Positions 1 to 8,148 of a stretch of 15,755 bases of DNA are shown here, one piece after another. The stretch is from Desulfobacteraceae bacterium. Lineage in GTDB: Bacteria; Desulfobacterota; Desulfobacteria; Desulfobacterales; SURF-15. The notes beneath the pieces were generated by a model. It was not told the DNA's origin. It was given only the letters and a program-made list of their open reading frames with translations, and searched no databases. Within the stretch, counting starts at the first letter, position 1. Each line of letters starts with the position of its first letter. The stretch spans positions 1 through 15,755 of the forward strand of contig QZKK01000126.1 of assembly GCA_003599475.1 (NCBI GenBank), in the 5' to 3' direction. Position numbers and translations under genes: made by a program.

Positions 1-327
1 TCTATTTAAAAATCCGCTCATACAGGGACCCAAAAGATACCAATAACGGCGCACTTTCAACAGGTTATTGCCTTTGGGAAATCCGGATATAGCCTTTTTT
101 ATGGCAAGACGCGTCATCGATTCGATGTGGCATTCGATGGCAGACTCCGGCAGGAGATCGAAGATATCGCTGGACGTGCGCATGCTCTTATTGCTTCGGG
201 GATTACGCCGAAGGCTTCATTTGAAAAAAAATGCAGCCAGTGCTCTCTCATGGACATTTGCCTTCCTAAAACAGTCGACCGGGGCCGGAATATAAAACGC
301 TATCTTCTAGGAGCAATCGAGAAGTGA
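1..327 (+). CDS. cas4: Cas4 family nuclease, 3' part, cut by the window start and apparently frameshifted
   Basis: Cas4 is a RecB-like nuclease with an Fe-S cluster that trims prespacers for Cas1-Cas2 in type I-C systems. The last frame (85-327) reads GYSLFYGKTRHRFDVAFDG and ends with the cysteine cluster CSQCSLMDIC, followed by LPK. This is typical of the Cas4 C-terminus, where three cysteines bind the cluster. Upstream, that frame meets a TAA at 7-9 and stops resembling Cas4. The matching signal moves to another frame: 3-80 reads RDPKDTNN followed by CLWEI, like the Cas4 stretch before the GALFYG-type motif. A frameshift with a small deletion near 80-88 is therefore likely, either real decay or a sequencing error. 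The stop overlaps the cas1 start (GTGA, 324-327), as in co-translated cas operons. Confidence 0.75.
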
Positions 328-1355
328 AAAAACACCTGAATACGCTCTATGTGACCACTCAGGGAGCCTATCTCGCCAAAGAAGGTGAAACCGTGGTTGT
401 CAAAGCGGAAAATGAAGTACGACTGCGGCTGCCGATTCACACAATCGGTGGAATCGTCTGCTTCGGCCAGGTATCCTGCAGCCCGTTTCTTATGGGGTTT
501 TGCGCCGAAAACAATGTGGGGGTCAGCTTTCTTACAGAAAATGGGCGTTTCCTTGCACGGGTGCAGGGGCCGGTTTCAGGAAACGTCCTTTTGCGCAGGC
601 AGCAGTATCGGCTGGCAGACGATCCGGATTTTTCAGCACAGATGGCCAAATCCATTCTTACGGGAAAAGTCGCCAACTGCCGGACGGTGCTTCAACGCAC
701 GGTAAGGGACCATTCGGAAAAGGTAAACTCTATAGAAATAGAAAATGTCTCAAACCGGTTGAAGGCAAACCTGCAGAGCCTTCAAAACGAGGATTCGCTC
801 GATGTTCTCAGGGGAATCGAAGGCGATTCGGCCCACATCTATTTCGGCGTCTTTGACCATTTGATAGTATCTCAGAAGCTCGATTTTTCATTCAATGAAA
901 GAAATCGAAGGCCGCCGCTCGATAAAGTTAACTGCCTGCTGTCTTTCCTCTATACCCTTTTGATGCACGATATCCGCTCGGCTCTGGAATCCGTCGGCCT
1001 CGACCCTGCCGTCGGCTTCCTCCACAGGGACAGGCCCGGCCGGCCGGGACTCGCTCTCGATATCATGGAAGAGTTTCGGCCTTTTCTTGGCGACCGCCTG
1101 GCTCTTTCCCTGATTAATCTAAGTCAGATTCGTGGAAAAGGGTTCAATGCGATGGAAAACGGTGCGGTCATGATGGACGATGATACCAGAAAGGATGTGC
1201 TTGTCGCCTATCAAAAAAGGAAGCAGGATGAAATCGTCCATCCATTCATCGAGGAAAAGATATCCATTGGTATGCTTCCTCACATCCAGGCTCTTTTGCT
1301 GGCACGGCATTTCAGGGGCGACCTCGATGGATATCCTCCCTTTCTTTGGAAATAG
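324..1355 (+). CDS. cas1: CRISPR-associated endonuclease Cas1, type I-C
   Basis: Cas1 is the integrase subunit that, with Cas2, inserts new spacers at the leader end of the array. The 343-residue length is normal for Cas1c. The N-terminal beta domain covers about residues 1-90. The helical catalytic domain holds the expected metal ligands: E166 (in GIEGDSAHIYF), H234 (in FLHRDRPGRPG) and D246/E249 (in LDIMEEFRP). The C-terminus ends in YPPFLWK, a typical type I-C ending. The start is GTG at 324, overlapping the cas4 stop by 4 bp, with AGGAG at 309-313 as ribosome binding site. The cas4-cas1-cas2-leader order supports an intact adaptation module except for the doubtful cas4. No key residue is missing. 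Confidence 0.96.
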   Translation: MKKHLNTLYVTTQGAYLAKEGETVVVKAENEVRLRLPIHTIGGIVCFGQVSCSPFLMGFCAENNVGVSFLTENGRFLARVQGPVSGNVLLRRQQYRLADDPDFSAQMAKSILTGKVANCRTVLQRTVRDHSEKVNSIEIENVSNRLKANLQSLQNEDSLDVLRGIEGDSAHIYFGVFDHLIVSQKLDFSFNERNRRPPLDKVNCLLSFLYTLLMHDIRSALESVGLDPAVGFLHRDRPGRPGLALDIMEEFRPFLGDRLALSLINLSQIRGKGFNAMENGAVMMDDDTRKDVLVAYQKRKQDEIVHPFIEEKISIGMLPHIQALLLARHFRGDLDGYPPFLWK

Positions 1356-1364
1356 GTGATAGGC

Positions 1365-1655
1365 ATGATGGTGGTGGTCAGCTACGATGTGGCAACAACC
1401 GATGACGATGGACCGCGTCGCCTGCGTCGGGTGGCAAAGATTTGTGAGAATTACGGGCAAAGGGTGCAGTATTCCGTTTTCGAATGTTCCGTTGACCCTG
1501 CGCAATGGACATTCTTTCGCGATAAACTTCTAAAGGTCATCGAGCCTGAACAGGACAGCCTTCGGTTCTATTTTCTGGGTGCAAACTGGAGGCGCCGTGT
1601 CGAGCATGTCGGCGCAAAGAAGGGGTACGATCCGGATGAACCGCTGGTATTTTGA
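1365..1655 (+). CDS. cas2: CRISPR-associated protein Cas2, type I-C
   Basis: Cas2 forms the dimeric core of the Cas1-Cas2 integration complex. The protein (96 residues from this start) begins MMVVVSYDV, the ferredoxin-like first strand with the conserved Asp. It continues with RRLRRVAKICENYGQRVQYSVFE and ends DPDEPLVF, all typical of Cas2. An in-frame GTG at 1356 directly follows the cas1 stop. The ATG at 1365 was preferred because AGGTGAT (1354-1360) then serves as ribosome binding site and the protein starts just before the first strand, as in homologues; the ATG at 1368 is almost as good. The leader and array follow directly, so the gene lies at the end of the cas operon. Confidence 0.94.
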   Translation: MMVVVSYDVATTDDDGPRRLRRVAKICENYGQRVQYSVFECSVDPAQWTFFRDKLLKVIEPEQDSLRFYFLGANWRRRVEHVGAKKGYDPDEPLVF

Positions 1656-1680
1656 ACCGTAGAGCGAGCGCATTCCCCGC
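1653..1680 (+). repeat. Dispersed repeat fragment overlapping the cas2 stop
   Basis: TGAACCGT followed, after a two-base difference region, by AGCGAGCGCATTCCCCGC recurs at 10246-10274 between the binding-protein and permease genes. The 18-base part is identical in both places. At the second site it forms the left arm of a perfect GC-rich palindrome; here the right arm is absent. It looks like half of a REP-type palindromic element. The cas2 stop codon TGA is its first three bases. Confidence 0.55.
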
Positions 1681-2014
1681 AGAGATTTTAGCTGCGCTGC
1701 AAAAATCCGGCCTGCTCGGCTCCGGCGGAACTGCAGCTCGTCAAAGCAATGCGCAGATTCCGCTATGGGAAATTGCATCTTCTATTTCAAGCGCGAACCT
1801 TATGCTCACAATTTTGAAGCGGACTGATTATTACGAAAATTTAGCAAGTTACCACTGTTTCTTCTCAAAAAGGTTCGCGGGAAGAAATTCTAGTGCTATA
1901 TCAGATGGTTAAAGGAAGCGCTCTTTGACAATTCAAAATCTATAACTTAAACAATGGAGGTTCGCGTACCTCCTCCCGAAACCATCTAAATTTCAGGTAC
2001 TTAAAAATGTGAGA
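1656..2014 (+). promoter_or_regulatory. CRISPR leader of the type I-C array
   Basis: About 360 bp without a convincing gene lie between cas2 and the first repeat, where a leader is expected. The leader should contain the array promoter and the sites that direct Cas1-Cas2 to the first repeat. A 9-bp motif AGGTTCGCG occurs at 1871-1879 and 1958-1966 and, inverted as CGCGAACCT, at 1792-1800, a spacing of about 80-90 bp. The last copy lies inside a hairpin with arms GGAGGT (1956-1961) and ACCTCC (1968-1973). The final part, about 1800-2014, is rich in A and T. No single promoter hexamer pair stands out. Confidence 0.7.
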
Positions 2015-3171
<1,157 letters not shown>

Positions 3172-3379
3172 ATGTGAGGCGATTCCGCATACCGATAATT
3201 TCCGGCCACGGAATCTCCCTCGGGTGAGGATTAGGGAATATGGAATGTCCCCAAAAATTCCCCCGGGGATGAACCGCGATCGTTGCAAACAGCATCGTCA
3301 AGGACCCGATGTTTCTGGCCTTGGATTTTTGCAGAGTGGGAATCGCCGGAGGAGACCGGATTGGAGATGAAAGCGGAAG
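3172..3379. other. Intergenic stretch after the array, no gene recognised
   Basis: This 208-bp stretch between the last repeat and the stop of the minus-strand ATPase gene holds no convincing coding sequence. At 3226-3266 it has a sequence with ATATGGAATGTCCCC and AAATTCCCCCGGGG, resembling the edges of small transposable or REP-like elements, but no matching inverted copy was found in the window. No terminator was seen for the ATPase gene that ends here. Confidence 0.4.
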
Positions 3380-4531
3380 TCAAACGATCTCTCCGGCCCA
3401 CAGCATTTCACAGAACATCTGCCACGGAAGAACGGTCAGCTCGGGGCGGATTCGTCGCGGCAGAGGCTCCCTTGAAACAATAAAGCTCTTCTTGCAATTC
3501 ACTTCTTCCCGGAAAAGGTGAAGACCTCTTGTCCTCTCTCCGACATCGGCGGAAGACTTGATTTCAAGGGCTGCATCCGCTTCTCCTAGGATGAGATCGA
3601 CCTCCGATCCACTCGCCGTTCTCCAATAGCAAACAGGGAAATCCTTCCTGCTGTAATGCCGGTATGCCCAGCACTCTTGAAGGATGAAATGTTCAAAAGC
3701 CCGCCCGTACTCACTAGTTCCGGGTGTGAGAGATCTGTAGCCCAGAAGGGCGGACACGATCCCCGTATCGAAGAAAAAGAACTTGGATGTTTCGATCAGT
3801 CTGCGTTTTTTTGCCTTTCGCCAGGGAGGAAGCTGCCTGCCGATCAGCGTATCCTCAAGAATCTGATAGTACTCACGAATGGTTTTTACGGATACTCCTG
3901 CCTCCCTGGCTGCGTTGGAGTAATTGAGCAGCATGCCGTTTGTGGCGGCAGCGGATTGCAGGAATTTGGAAAAGGCCGGAAGATTTCGGGTAAGGGCCTC
4001 AGCTTGGATCTCTTCTTTGAGATAATCGTGCACATACCCTTTGAGATCCATATTCGGGTCAGGCGAGAGATAGTGCGAAGGGAGCAATCCAAAGCAGAGA
4101 GCTCTATCAAGGTCGATTGTCTCGAGCTCTTGTGTAACGAGAGGGTAGAGCTCGAATCGCCAAGCCCTCCCACCCAGCAGATTCGCCTTTTCCCGCTTGA
4201 TCTTTCGGGCGCTCGATCCGGACAGAATAAACTGATATCGCTTGTTTTCCATCAACCAGTGGACCTCATCCAGGAGATGCGGGATCTTCTGGACCTCATC
4301 GATCACCACGGTTCTTACCGTCCTGGCTTCCAGGATCTGACGTAATCGGCTCGGTCTTCGGCTCAGAGACAGGAATAGATCATAGTCCAGGAGGTCTATC
4401 CATGATGCATCCGGAAACTGCTGTTTCAACAGCGTTGTCTTTCCTGTTTTTCGAGGGCCCCATAGAAATGCCGACCGGTGCTCGGGGACGGTCATCTTCA
4501 AAGTTCTTTTGATCAACGGAGCACTATTCAT
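3380..4531 (-). CDS. AAA ATPase with DUF4143 C-terminal domain
   Basis: This is a member of the large ATP-binding family that joins an AAA+ domain to a DUF4143, restriction-nuclease-like C-terminus; its cellular role is not known. From the start used here (383 residues), the Walker A motif is GPRKTGKTT (25-33), Walker B is TVVIDEVQ (74-81), and a sensor-like FILSGSSARKIKR lies at 101-113. The C-terminal part has E280, EVDLIL (310-315) and ALEIKSS (321-327), matching the acidic-acidic-lysine core of a PD-(D/E)xK fold, so a nuclease relic or active nuclease is possible. The frame is open to 4567, but ATG at 4531 gives the usual MxxxLIKR N-terminus; the earlier residues are unlike the family. 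It stands alone on the minus strand, facing the array. Relatives are common in accessory and defence-rich DNA, which fits here, but no defence role is shown. Confidence 0.85.
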   Translation of the reverse strand: MNSAPLIKRTLKMTVPEHRSAFLWGPRKTGKTTLLKQQFPDASWIDLLDYDLFLSLSRRPSRLRQILEARTVRTVVIDEVQKIPHLLDEVHWLMENKRYQFILSGSSARKIKREKANLLGGRAWRFELYPLVTQELETIDLDRALCFGLLPSHYLSPDPNMDLKGYVHDYLKEEIQAEALTRNLPAFSKFLQSAAATNGMLLNYSNAAREAGVSVKTIREYYQILEDTLIGRQLPPWRKAKKRRLIETSKFFFFDTGIVSALLGYRSLTPGTSEYGRAFEHFILQECWAYRHYSRKDFPVCYWRTASGSEVDLILGEADAALEIKSSADVGERTRGLHLFREEVNCKKSFIVSREPLPRRIRPELTVLPWQMFCEMLWAGEIV

Positions 4532-4596
4532 GCAAATGTCAATATGATAATATTTACATAAAGTCAAATTATTTGTGATAATTTGGAATATATGGC

Positions 4597-4862
4597 TTGA
4601 TTATCGCTCCCAAAAGGGCCGAAATCGACAGGATCACCCAAGAGGTCACGGGCGCCAAGGCGAAGAATAAGGCCGTCAGACAGTTTATCGGCTCACTGAT
4701 GACCGATGTGGAATGGACCCACACCGCCATTTAAAAAGATGATGAATACATCCCATTCGGCGAGGATATCGAAGCCTTTTTGAAGCGCGAGATTGCATAG
4801 CCGATCATCCGCTGGGCCGACAGCCCACAGCTCGGCTATGAGGTTCTGCCCAACAAATTTCA
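4597..4862 (+). pseudogene. Remnant of a type I restriction-modification methyltransferase (HsdM-like) C-terminus
   Basis: One frame reads RAEIDRITQEVTGAKAKNKA, then VEWTHTAI, a TAA at 4732-4734, then KDDEYIPFGEDIEAFLKREI, a TAG at 4798-4800, then PIIRWADSPQLGYEVLPNKF. The second and third parts resemble the end of HsdM DNA methyltransferases, where a block of the type IPFxEDIxxFLxREV is followed by a conserved xxxGYEIxxNxxFY segment. Two stop codons and the absence of the catalytic domain (no NPPY-type motif nearby) show a dead fragment. The family assignment is from memory of the motif and is moderate. Confidence 0.5.
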
Positions 4863-4889
4863 TTTTGCATTCAGACGGTGGGAACCTTT

Positions 4890-5026
4890 AATGGTGTGGA
4901 AAAGCGGCGTATCTTTTGTTTCTTGATCAAGGCGGCGTGAAACAAATCACTAAATCTATCTTTCAGACGATTGTGAAACTTCCAAAAACAGATTTTATTT
5001 TCTTCATTTCTTACATGGCGCCGTAG
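4890..5026 (+). pseudogene. Possible remnant of a three-Cys-motif partner (TcmP-like) gene
   Basis: From 4922 one frame reads LDQGGVKQITKSIFQTIVKL, then PKTDFIFFISYMAP, ending at TAG 5024-5026. Just upstream another frame reads EKRRIFCF, as if a one-base shift separated the two parts. The pattern of an LDQ-G-K segment followed by LPKTDFxFFIS resembles the middle of TcmP proteins, which accompany some defence islands. There is no start, and the ends are broken on both sides. The assignment rests on one short motif and could be wrong; that this is coding wreckage is more certain than which gene it was. Confidence 0.35.
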
Positions 5027-5040
5027 TAAATCGTGCGGCG

Positions 5041-5208
5041 GTAAAAGGCGATTTCGTGGTCGATGAAAAATATCGATTCGAAATCGGAGGCAAATCAAAG
5101 GGAAAGAGGCAGGTTTTCGGAGACGAGGAAGCCTACATCGTCAGAGACGATACGGTATCCGGATTCGACAAGGTCATTCCGTTGTGGGTCTTCGGATTTC
5201 TGTATTGA
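5041..5208 (+). pseudogene. Remnant: C-terminal end of a second AAA ATPase
   Basis: The frame reads VKGDFVVDEKYRFEIGGKSK, then GKRQVFGDEEAYIVRDD, and ends KVIPLWVFGFLY before TGA (5206-5208). This closely resembles the conserved end of AAA/DUF4143-type ATPases, where a GDFLVxxKYxFEIGGK strand and an AYIVxDDxExGxGxxIPLWLFGFLY tail are typical. Only about 55 codons remain and the ATP-binding domain is gone. It is not a piece of the neighbouring intact ATPase gene, whose C-terminus differs. The final 27 bases (LWVFGFLY plus stop) are repeated at 15717-15743. Confidence 0.65.
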
Positions 5209-5220
5209 GCGGCATCTCGG
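5182..5220 (+). repeat. 39-bp direct repeat, left copy
   Basis: The 39 bases from TTGTGGGTCTTCGG to GGCATCTCGG are identical to 15717-15755, in the same orientation. The match runs to the last base of the window, so the true repeat may be longer. This copy covers the last eight codons and stop of the ATPase remnant plus 12 bases beyond. Confidence 0.97.
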
Positions 5221-5386
5221 ACAGCCTGTCAAACTCCTGCATCGAAGCCCGTAGATTGGGGAGGGTCATAGGTAAATAAGATTCTCATTGCGGGTGGGGA
5301 CACCTGCGTCAAACTGTAATTTAACTTGGTCCCATTCGGTCCCCCGTATCTTGAAACCGCCCGTTAACGGATGCAGCCGGGAAGCA

Positions 5387-5418
5387 TCCATTGCCCATGC
5401 GGGAGCGTGGATTGAGAC
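5387..5418 (+). repeat. Isolated degenerate CRISPR repeat, mainly the 3' part
   Basis: Bases 5397-5418 read ATGCGGGAGC then GTGGATTGAGAC. They match the last 22 bases of the array repeat with two differences: A for G at the first base and G for A near the end. The first ten bases of the expected repeat are poorly conserved apart from the CCC at 5394-5396. It lies 2.2 kb beyond the array with no second clear repeat beside it. A weaker TTGAAAC at 5351-5357 might be another relic. Confidence 0.85.
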
Positions 5419-5465
5419 CTTGCCTTCAAGCCATCTCAAATCAAATCCGCAAGAAAGAAATAGAG

Positions 5466-5497
5466 ACGTCCCCAACATCCAACGTCCCCAACATCCC
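5466..5497 (+). repeat. 16-bp tandem repeat, two copies
   Basis: ACGTCCCCAACATCC plus one base occurs twice in direct succession (5466-5481 and 5482-5497), differing only in the last base. It lies between the degenerate CRISPR repeat and the 3' end of the SDR gene. No function is evident. Confidence 0.85.
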
Positions 5498-5565
5498 CCC
5501 CTGATCGTTTTCATTGAATCGAGTGCGGGCGAACCGCCAATTTAATTTTTTACCAGCGTTCTGCC

Positions 5566-5580
5566 CCCCCTTGGTGGGGG
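5566..5580 (-). terminator. Weak hairpin after the SDR gene, possible operon end
   Basis: CCCCC (5566-5570) and GGGGG (5576-5580) form a five-base stem with a TTGGT loop, about 30 bases past the SDR stop. On the minus strand it is not followed by a T run but by CAGAACGCTGG and an A run, so it is not a standard intrinsic terminator. It may only slow or protect the transcript end. Confidence 0.25.
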
Positions 5581-5609
5581 ATTCTCAACCCTGGCCTGGT
5601 CTGAGACCA

Positions 5610-6383
5610 TCATTTGCCTCCGTCTACAGCAAGTACCTGGCCGGAGATCCAGCCGGCATAATCCGACGCGAAGAAGAGAGCGGCGTGCGCGATATCGTCC
5701 GGCGTGCCCAGGCGTTTCAAGGCGATTCTGTTCACCAGGGCGCGCTGGCCTTCTTCGCCGTAAGCTTGCCACTGGCGTTCGGTCGTCGGGTTGGAGCGCA
5801 CGAAGCCGGGCGCAATGTTGTTTACGGTGATGCCCCAGGGGCCGAGCTCATGGGCGAGCTGGCGGGTAAGGCCGATCTGGGCTGCCTTGGCGGAGGCGTA
5901 GGCCTGGATTCCGGTCAGGCTGATGCCCAGCCCGGCGCCGCTGGAGATGTTGATGATGCGTCCGTAGCGGGCCGCTTTCATGCCCGGTGCGACGGCCTGC
6001 GCAAAGAGGAAGGCGCCGGTCACGTTCACGGCAAAGATGTTGTTCCACTGGTCAAGCGTGACCTCTTCCAGAGGACAGCCCACCTGGCCCAGCACGCCGC
6101 CGGCGTCGTTGACCAGGATGTCCGCCTGTCCGGTGGCCGCCGCAGCTTCGGCGACGAATGCCTGCACAGCGTGCTGCTCCGTGACATCCACCGTCCGGGC
6201 CTCGCATCGTCCGCCGTCGGCCGCACACAGCTTCTGGGTATCGGAAAGCTCTTCGGCCAGCACATCGCAGGCCCACACCTGGGCGCCGCCTCGGGCAAAC
6301 GCCAGGCAGATGGCCCGCCCGAAGCCGTGGGCCGCGCCGGTTACGATCACCGTTTTGTGGGCGAAACTAAATTGGATGTCCAT
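5610..6383 (-). CDS. SDR family NAD(P)-dependent oxidoreductase
   Basis: This is a classical short-chain dehydrogenase/reductase of 257 residues, the usual length. It shows the cofactor motif TGAAHGFG (15-22), D40 after the second strand (favouring NAD over NADP), NDAGG (92-96) in place of NNAG, and the catalytic set N120, S147/S148, Y162 and K166. The C-terminus AVDGGK is typical. Such enzymes interconvert alcohols and ketones in the cytoplasm; the substrate is not readable. It is the last gene of the minus-strand operon, starting 26 bp after the reductase-like gene, with ATG at 6383. By position it probably oxidises a hydroxyl intermediate of the imported compound, though that is inference. 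Confidence 0.93.
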   Translation of the reverse strand: MDIQFSFAHKTVIVTGAAHGFGRAICLAFARGGAQVWACDVLAEELSDTQKLCAADGGRCEARTVDVTEQHAVQAFVAEAAAATGQADILVNDAGGVLGQVGCPLEEVTLDQWNNIFAVNVTGAFLFAQAVAPGMKAARYGRIINISSGAGLGISLTGIQAYASAKAAQIGLTRQLAHELGPWGITVNNIAPGFVRSNPTTERQWQAYGEEGQRALVNRIALKRLGTPDDIAHAALFFASDYAGWISGQVLAVDGGK

Positions 6384-6409
6384 CTTTCAACCTCCGCTGA
6401 CGATTGTCC

Positions 6410-7429
6410 CTACAATGGCGTCATTCTCGCTTTGAGCAGATCCAGGGTGGTTAGAGACTGCGGCCGCCGGCCGTCCTCGATATCGTGGATCAGCTCGACC
6501 AGGCGGGCGATGAGAGGCGTCGGCACATCTGACTGCGCCCCTATAGCCGCGATGATGCCGATCTGGTCGTCCACTTCCGTGCGGCGTTTACGCACTGCCA
6601 GGTCGCGCCAGACGCCGCTGTGTGTCTTGGCCGAGCGGCGATTGAAGGCCACGAGCTCGTCCAGGGAACGGGCGGAAGCGGCAGGATCGGCGCCGGGCGC
6701 AAAAGCGAGGGGATCGAAACCGTTGAACGCCTCAGGGGTCACTCCCCGGGCTTGTGCGATGCTCAGCACCTCGCCGGCCAAGGCGATGTAGAGGTCGCGG
6801 TATTCCGGGGCGGCGAAAGCATCGGCGATGGATTCGTCGGTGAGGGCGGTGGCAAACAGCATGGCGCCGTAAGCTTCCTTGCCCCACAGATAGCCCCAGA
6901 TGTTGGATGTGATCGCCACCCCGTCGTCGAAATTGAGCAGCGTTTGCCGCAAGGCCTCCAGGCGCGGCGTGATCTTCCCATCCAGCTCGCCCAGGACGAA
7001 GGCGCCCCGGCCGGCGTAATGGATCAGGCCAGGCTCGATGTAGTCTGCTCCGAAGTTGACGAAGGCGCCCACCGTGCGCTCCGGGCCCACGATCTCGGCC
7101 AGGGTCAATTCGTTCAGCCCGTTCTGGGCTGAGACCACGTATCCGTCAGGGCTCAAGTATGGCAGTATCGCCCGGGCGGCATCGGCGGTGTCCTGGGCCT
7201 TGGTGGCCAGCAGGACGGTCTCGAACCGGCCTGCGACCTCGTCGGGGGTGAACGCCGGCATGCTGGCCGTGAACCGGGCAACCGGCCCGCTGACCTCCAG
7301 GCCAGCCCGGTTGATCGCCCCCACGTGTTCGGCGGCGCGGTCCACCAGCGTCACCGGATGACCGGCACGGGCCAAGTGGGCGCCGATGGTGCCTCCGATA
7401 GCCCCTGCCCCCCAGATCAGCAGCTTCAT
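6410..7429 (-). CDS. Ketopantoate reductase (ApbA/PanE) family dehydrogenase, probably not PanE itself
   Basis: The 339-residue protein has the N-terminal Rossmann motif GAGAIGG (7-13), a D30 after the second strand (NAD-type), K77 in LLATKAQD, N103 in the SAQNGLNE segment and the catalytic lysine K184 in LWGKEAYGAM. In true PanE the lysine is followed by the motif KLxxNxxxNxLTAL, whose asparagines hold ketopantoate; here it reads KEAYGAMLFATAL, without those asparagines. It is therefore likely to reduce or oxidise a different 2-keto/2-hydroxy acid. GGAGG four bases before the ATG lies in the end of the creatininase gene, whose stop is 3 bp upstream, so the two are translationally linked. The gene sits in an import/catabolic operon rather than near pantothenate genes. 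Confidence 0.85.
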   Translation of the reverse strand: MKLLIWGAGAIGGTIGAHLARAGHPVTLVDRAAEHVGAINRAGLEVSGPVARFTASMPAFTPDEVAGRFETVLLATKAQDTADAARAILPYLSPDGYVVSAQNGLNELTLAEIVGPERTVGAFVNFGADYIEPGLIHYAGRGAFVLGELDGKITPRLEALRQTLLNFDDGVAITSNIWGYLWGKEAYGAMLFATALTDESIADAFAAPEYRDLYIALAGEVLSIAQARGVTPEAFNGFDPLAFAPGADPAASARSLDELVAFNRRSAKTHSGVWRDLAVRKRRTEVDDQIGIIAAIGAQSDVPTPLIARLVELIHDIEDGRRPQSLTTLDLLKARMTPL

Positions 7430-7432
7430 TTT

Positions 7433-8134
7433 CTACCTCCATGATCCTGTGAGCAGCAACCGCGTCTCCTCGACCGCCACCTGCCAGATGGCGTACATCT
7501 CTTCGTCACTGCGCTGATAACAGCCTCCGTAATTTCCATCCTGGAGGCAGCGGCGCACCTCTTCGGGAGCGAGCAGACGCAGGCGGGCCAGATCGGTCAT
7601 CGGTTTTTGCCCGGCGGGCATCTGGACGCCGGCCAGGCGCGTCCAGAGGAAGTTTTCCATCCAGGAACCGTGGGATGCCACCGGATCGATCTCCTGCACC
7701 TTGGCCCAAACAAGCGGCGCATTCCACCAATTGTGGAACCTCACCCGGGTGTCGGGGTGATCGGACATCCATTCGCCGGCCATCGCCTGGGCCGGCTGGT
7801 TGCCGCCGTGGCCGTTGACGATCAGGATGCGCCGGAAGCCACTACCGGCCAGGCCATCCAGCATGTCCCGCACCACCCTCACGTGCGTATCGACACGCAG
7901 GCTGATCGAGCCGGGGAAAGCCCGAAAATAAGGGGTGATGCCATAGGCGAGCACCGGGAACACCGGGATGCCCAGGGGCTCGGCCGCCTCGGCTGCCACC
8001 CGCTCGGACAGGATGCTATCCACGCTCAGGCTGAGGTAACCGTGCTGCTCGGTGCTGCCCAGCGGCAGCACGGCCCGGTCGTCACGTTGCAGGTAGGCCT
8101 CGATCTGCATCCAGTTCATCTCGCTGATTCTCAT
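7433..8134 (-). CDS. Creatininase family amidohydrolase
   Basis: Creatininase-family proteins are metal-dependent cyclic-amide or amide hydrolases. The 233-residue protein carries the expected ligands: E29 and H31 in PLGSTEQHG, D39, H109 in NGHGGN (107-112), and H155 and E160 in ASHGSWMEN. The length is normal. The frame is open far upstream, to 8374, but that part overlaps the permease gene. ATG at 8134 is chosen because AAAGGAG lies just before it and the protein then starts like its relatives. It begins 14 bp after the permease stop. Substrate could be creatinine-like rings, lactams or formamides; the operon suggests it acts on a compound brought in by the adjacent peptide-type importer. 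Confidence 0.9.
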   Translation of the reverse strand: MRISEMNWMQIEAYLQRDDRAVLPLGSTEQHGYLSLSVDSILSERVAAEAAEPLGIPVFPVLAYGITPYFRAFPGSISLRVDTHVRVVRDMLDGLAGSGFRRILIVNGHGGNQPAQAMAGEWMSDHPDTRVRFHNWWNAPLVWAKVQEIDPVASHGSWMENFLWTRLAGVQMPAGQKPMTDLARLRLLAPEEVRRCLQDGNYGGCYQRSDEEMYAIWQVAVEETRLLLTGSWR

Positions 8135-8148
8135 GTGATCTCCTTTGC

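Noticed and set aside
5326..5357. Possible further degenerate CRISPR repeat ending in TTGAAAC.
   Set aside because: Only the last seven bases and scattered others match, and spacing to the clear relic at 5387 is 29 bp, shorter than the spacers here; too weak to call.
5564..5580. C-run/G-run hairpin as a true intrinsic terminator for the minus-strand operon.
   Set aside because: Only a five-base stem and no T run on the transcribed strand; kept only as a low-confidence hairpin.
5514..6791. A 425-codon plus-strand open frame.
   Set aside because: It lies opposite the SDR and PanE-like genes, is rich in Gly, Ala and Arg as expected of a GC-rich antisense frame, and has no recognisable domain.
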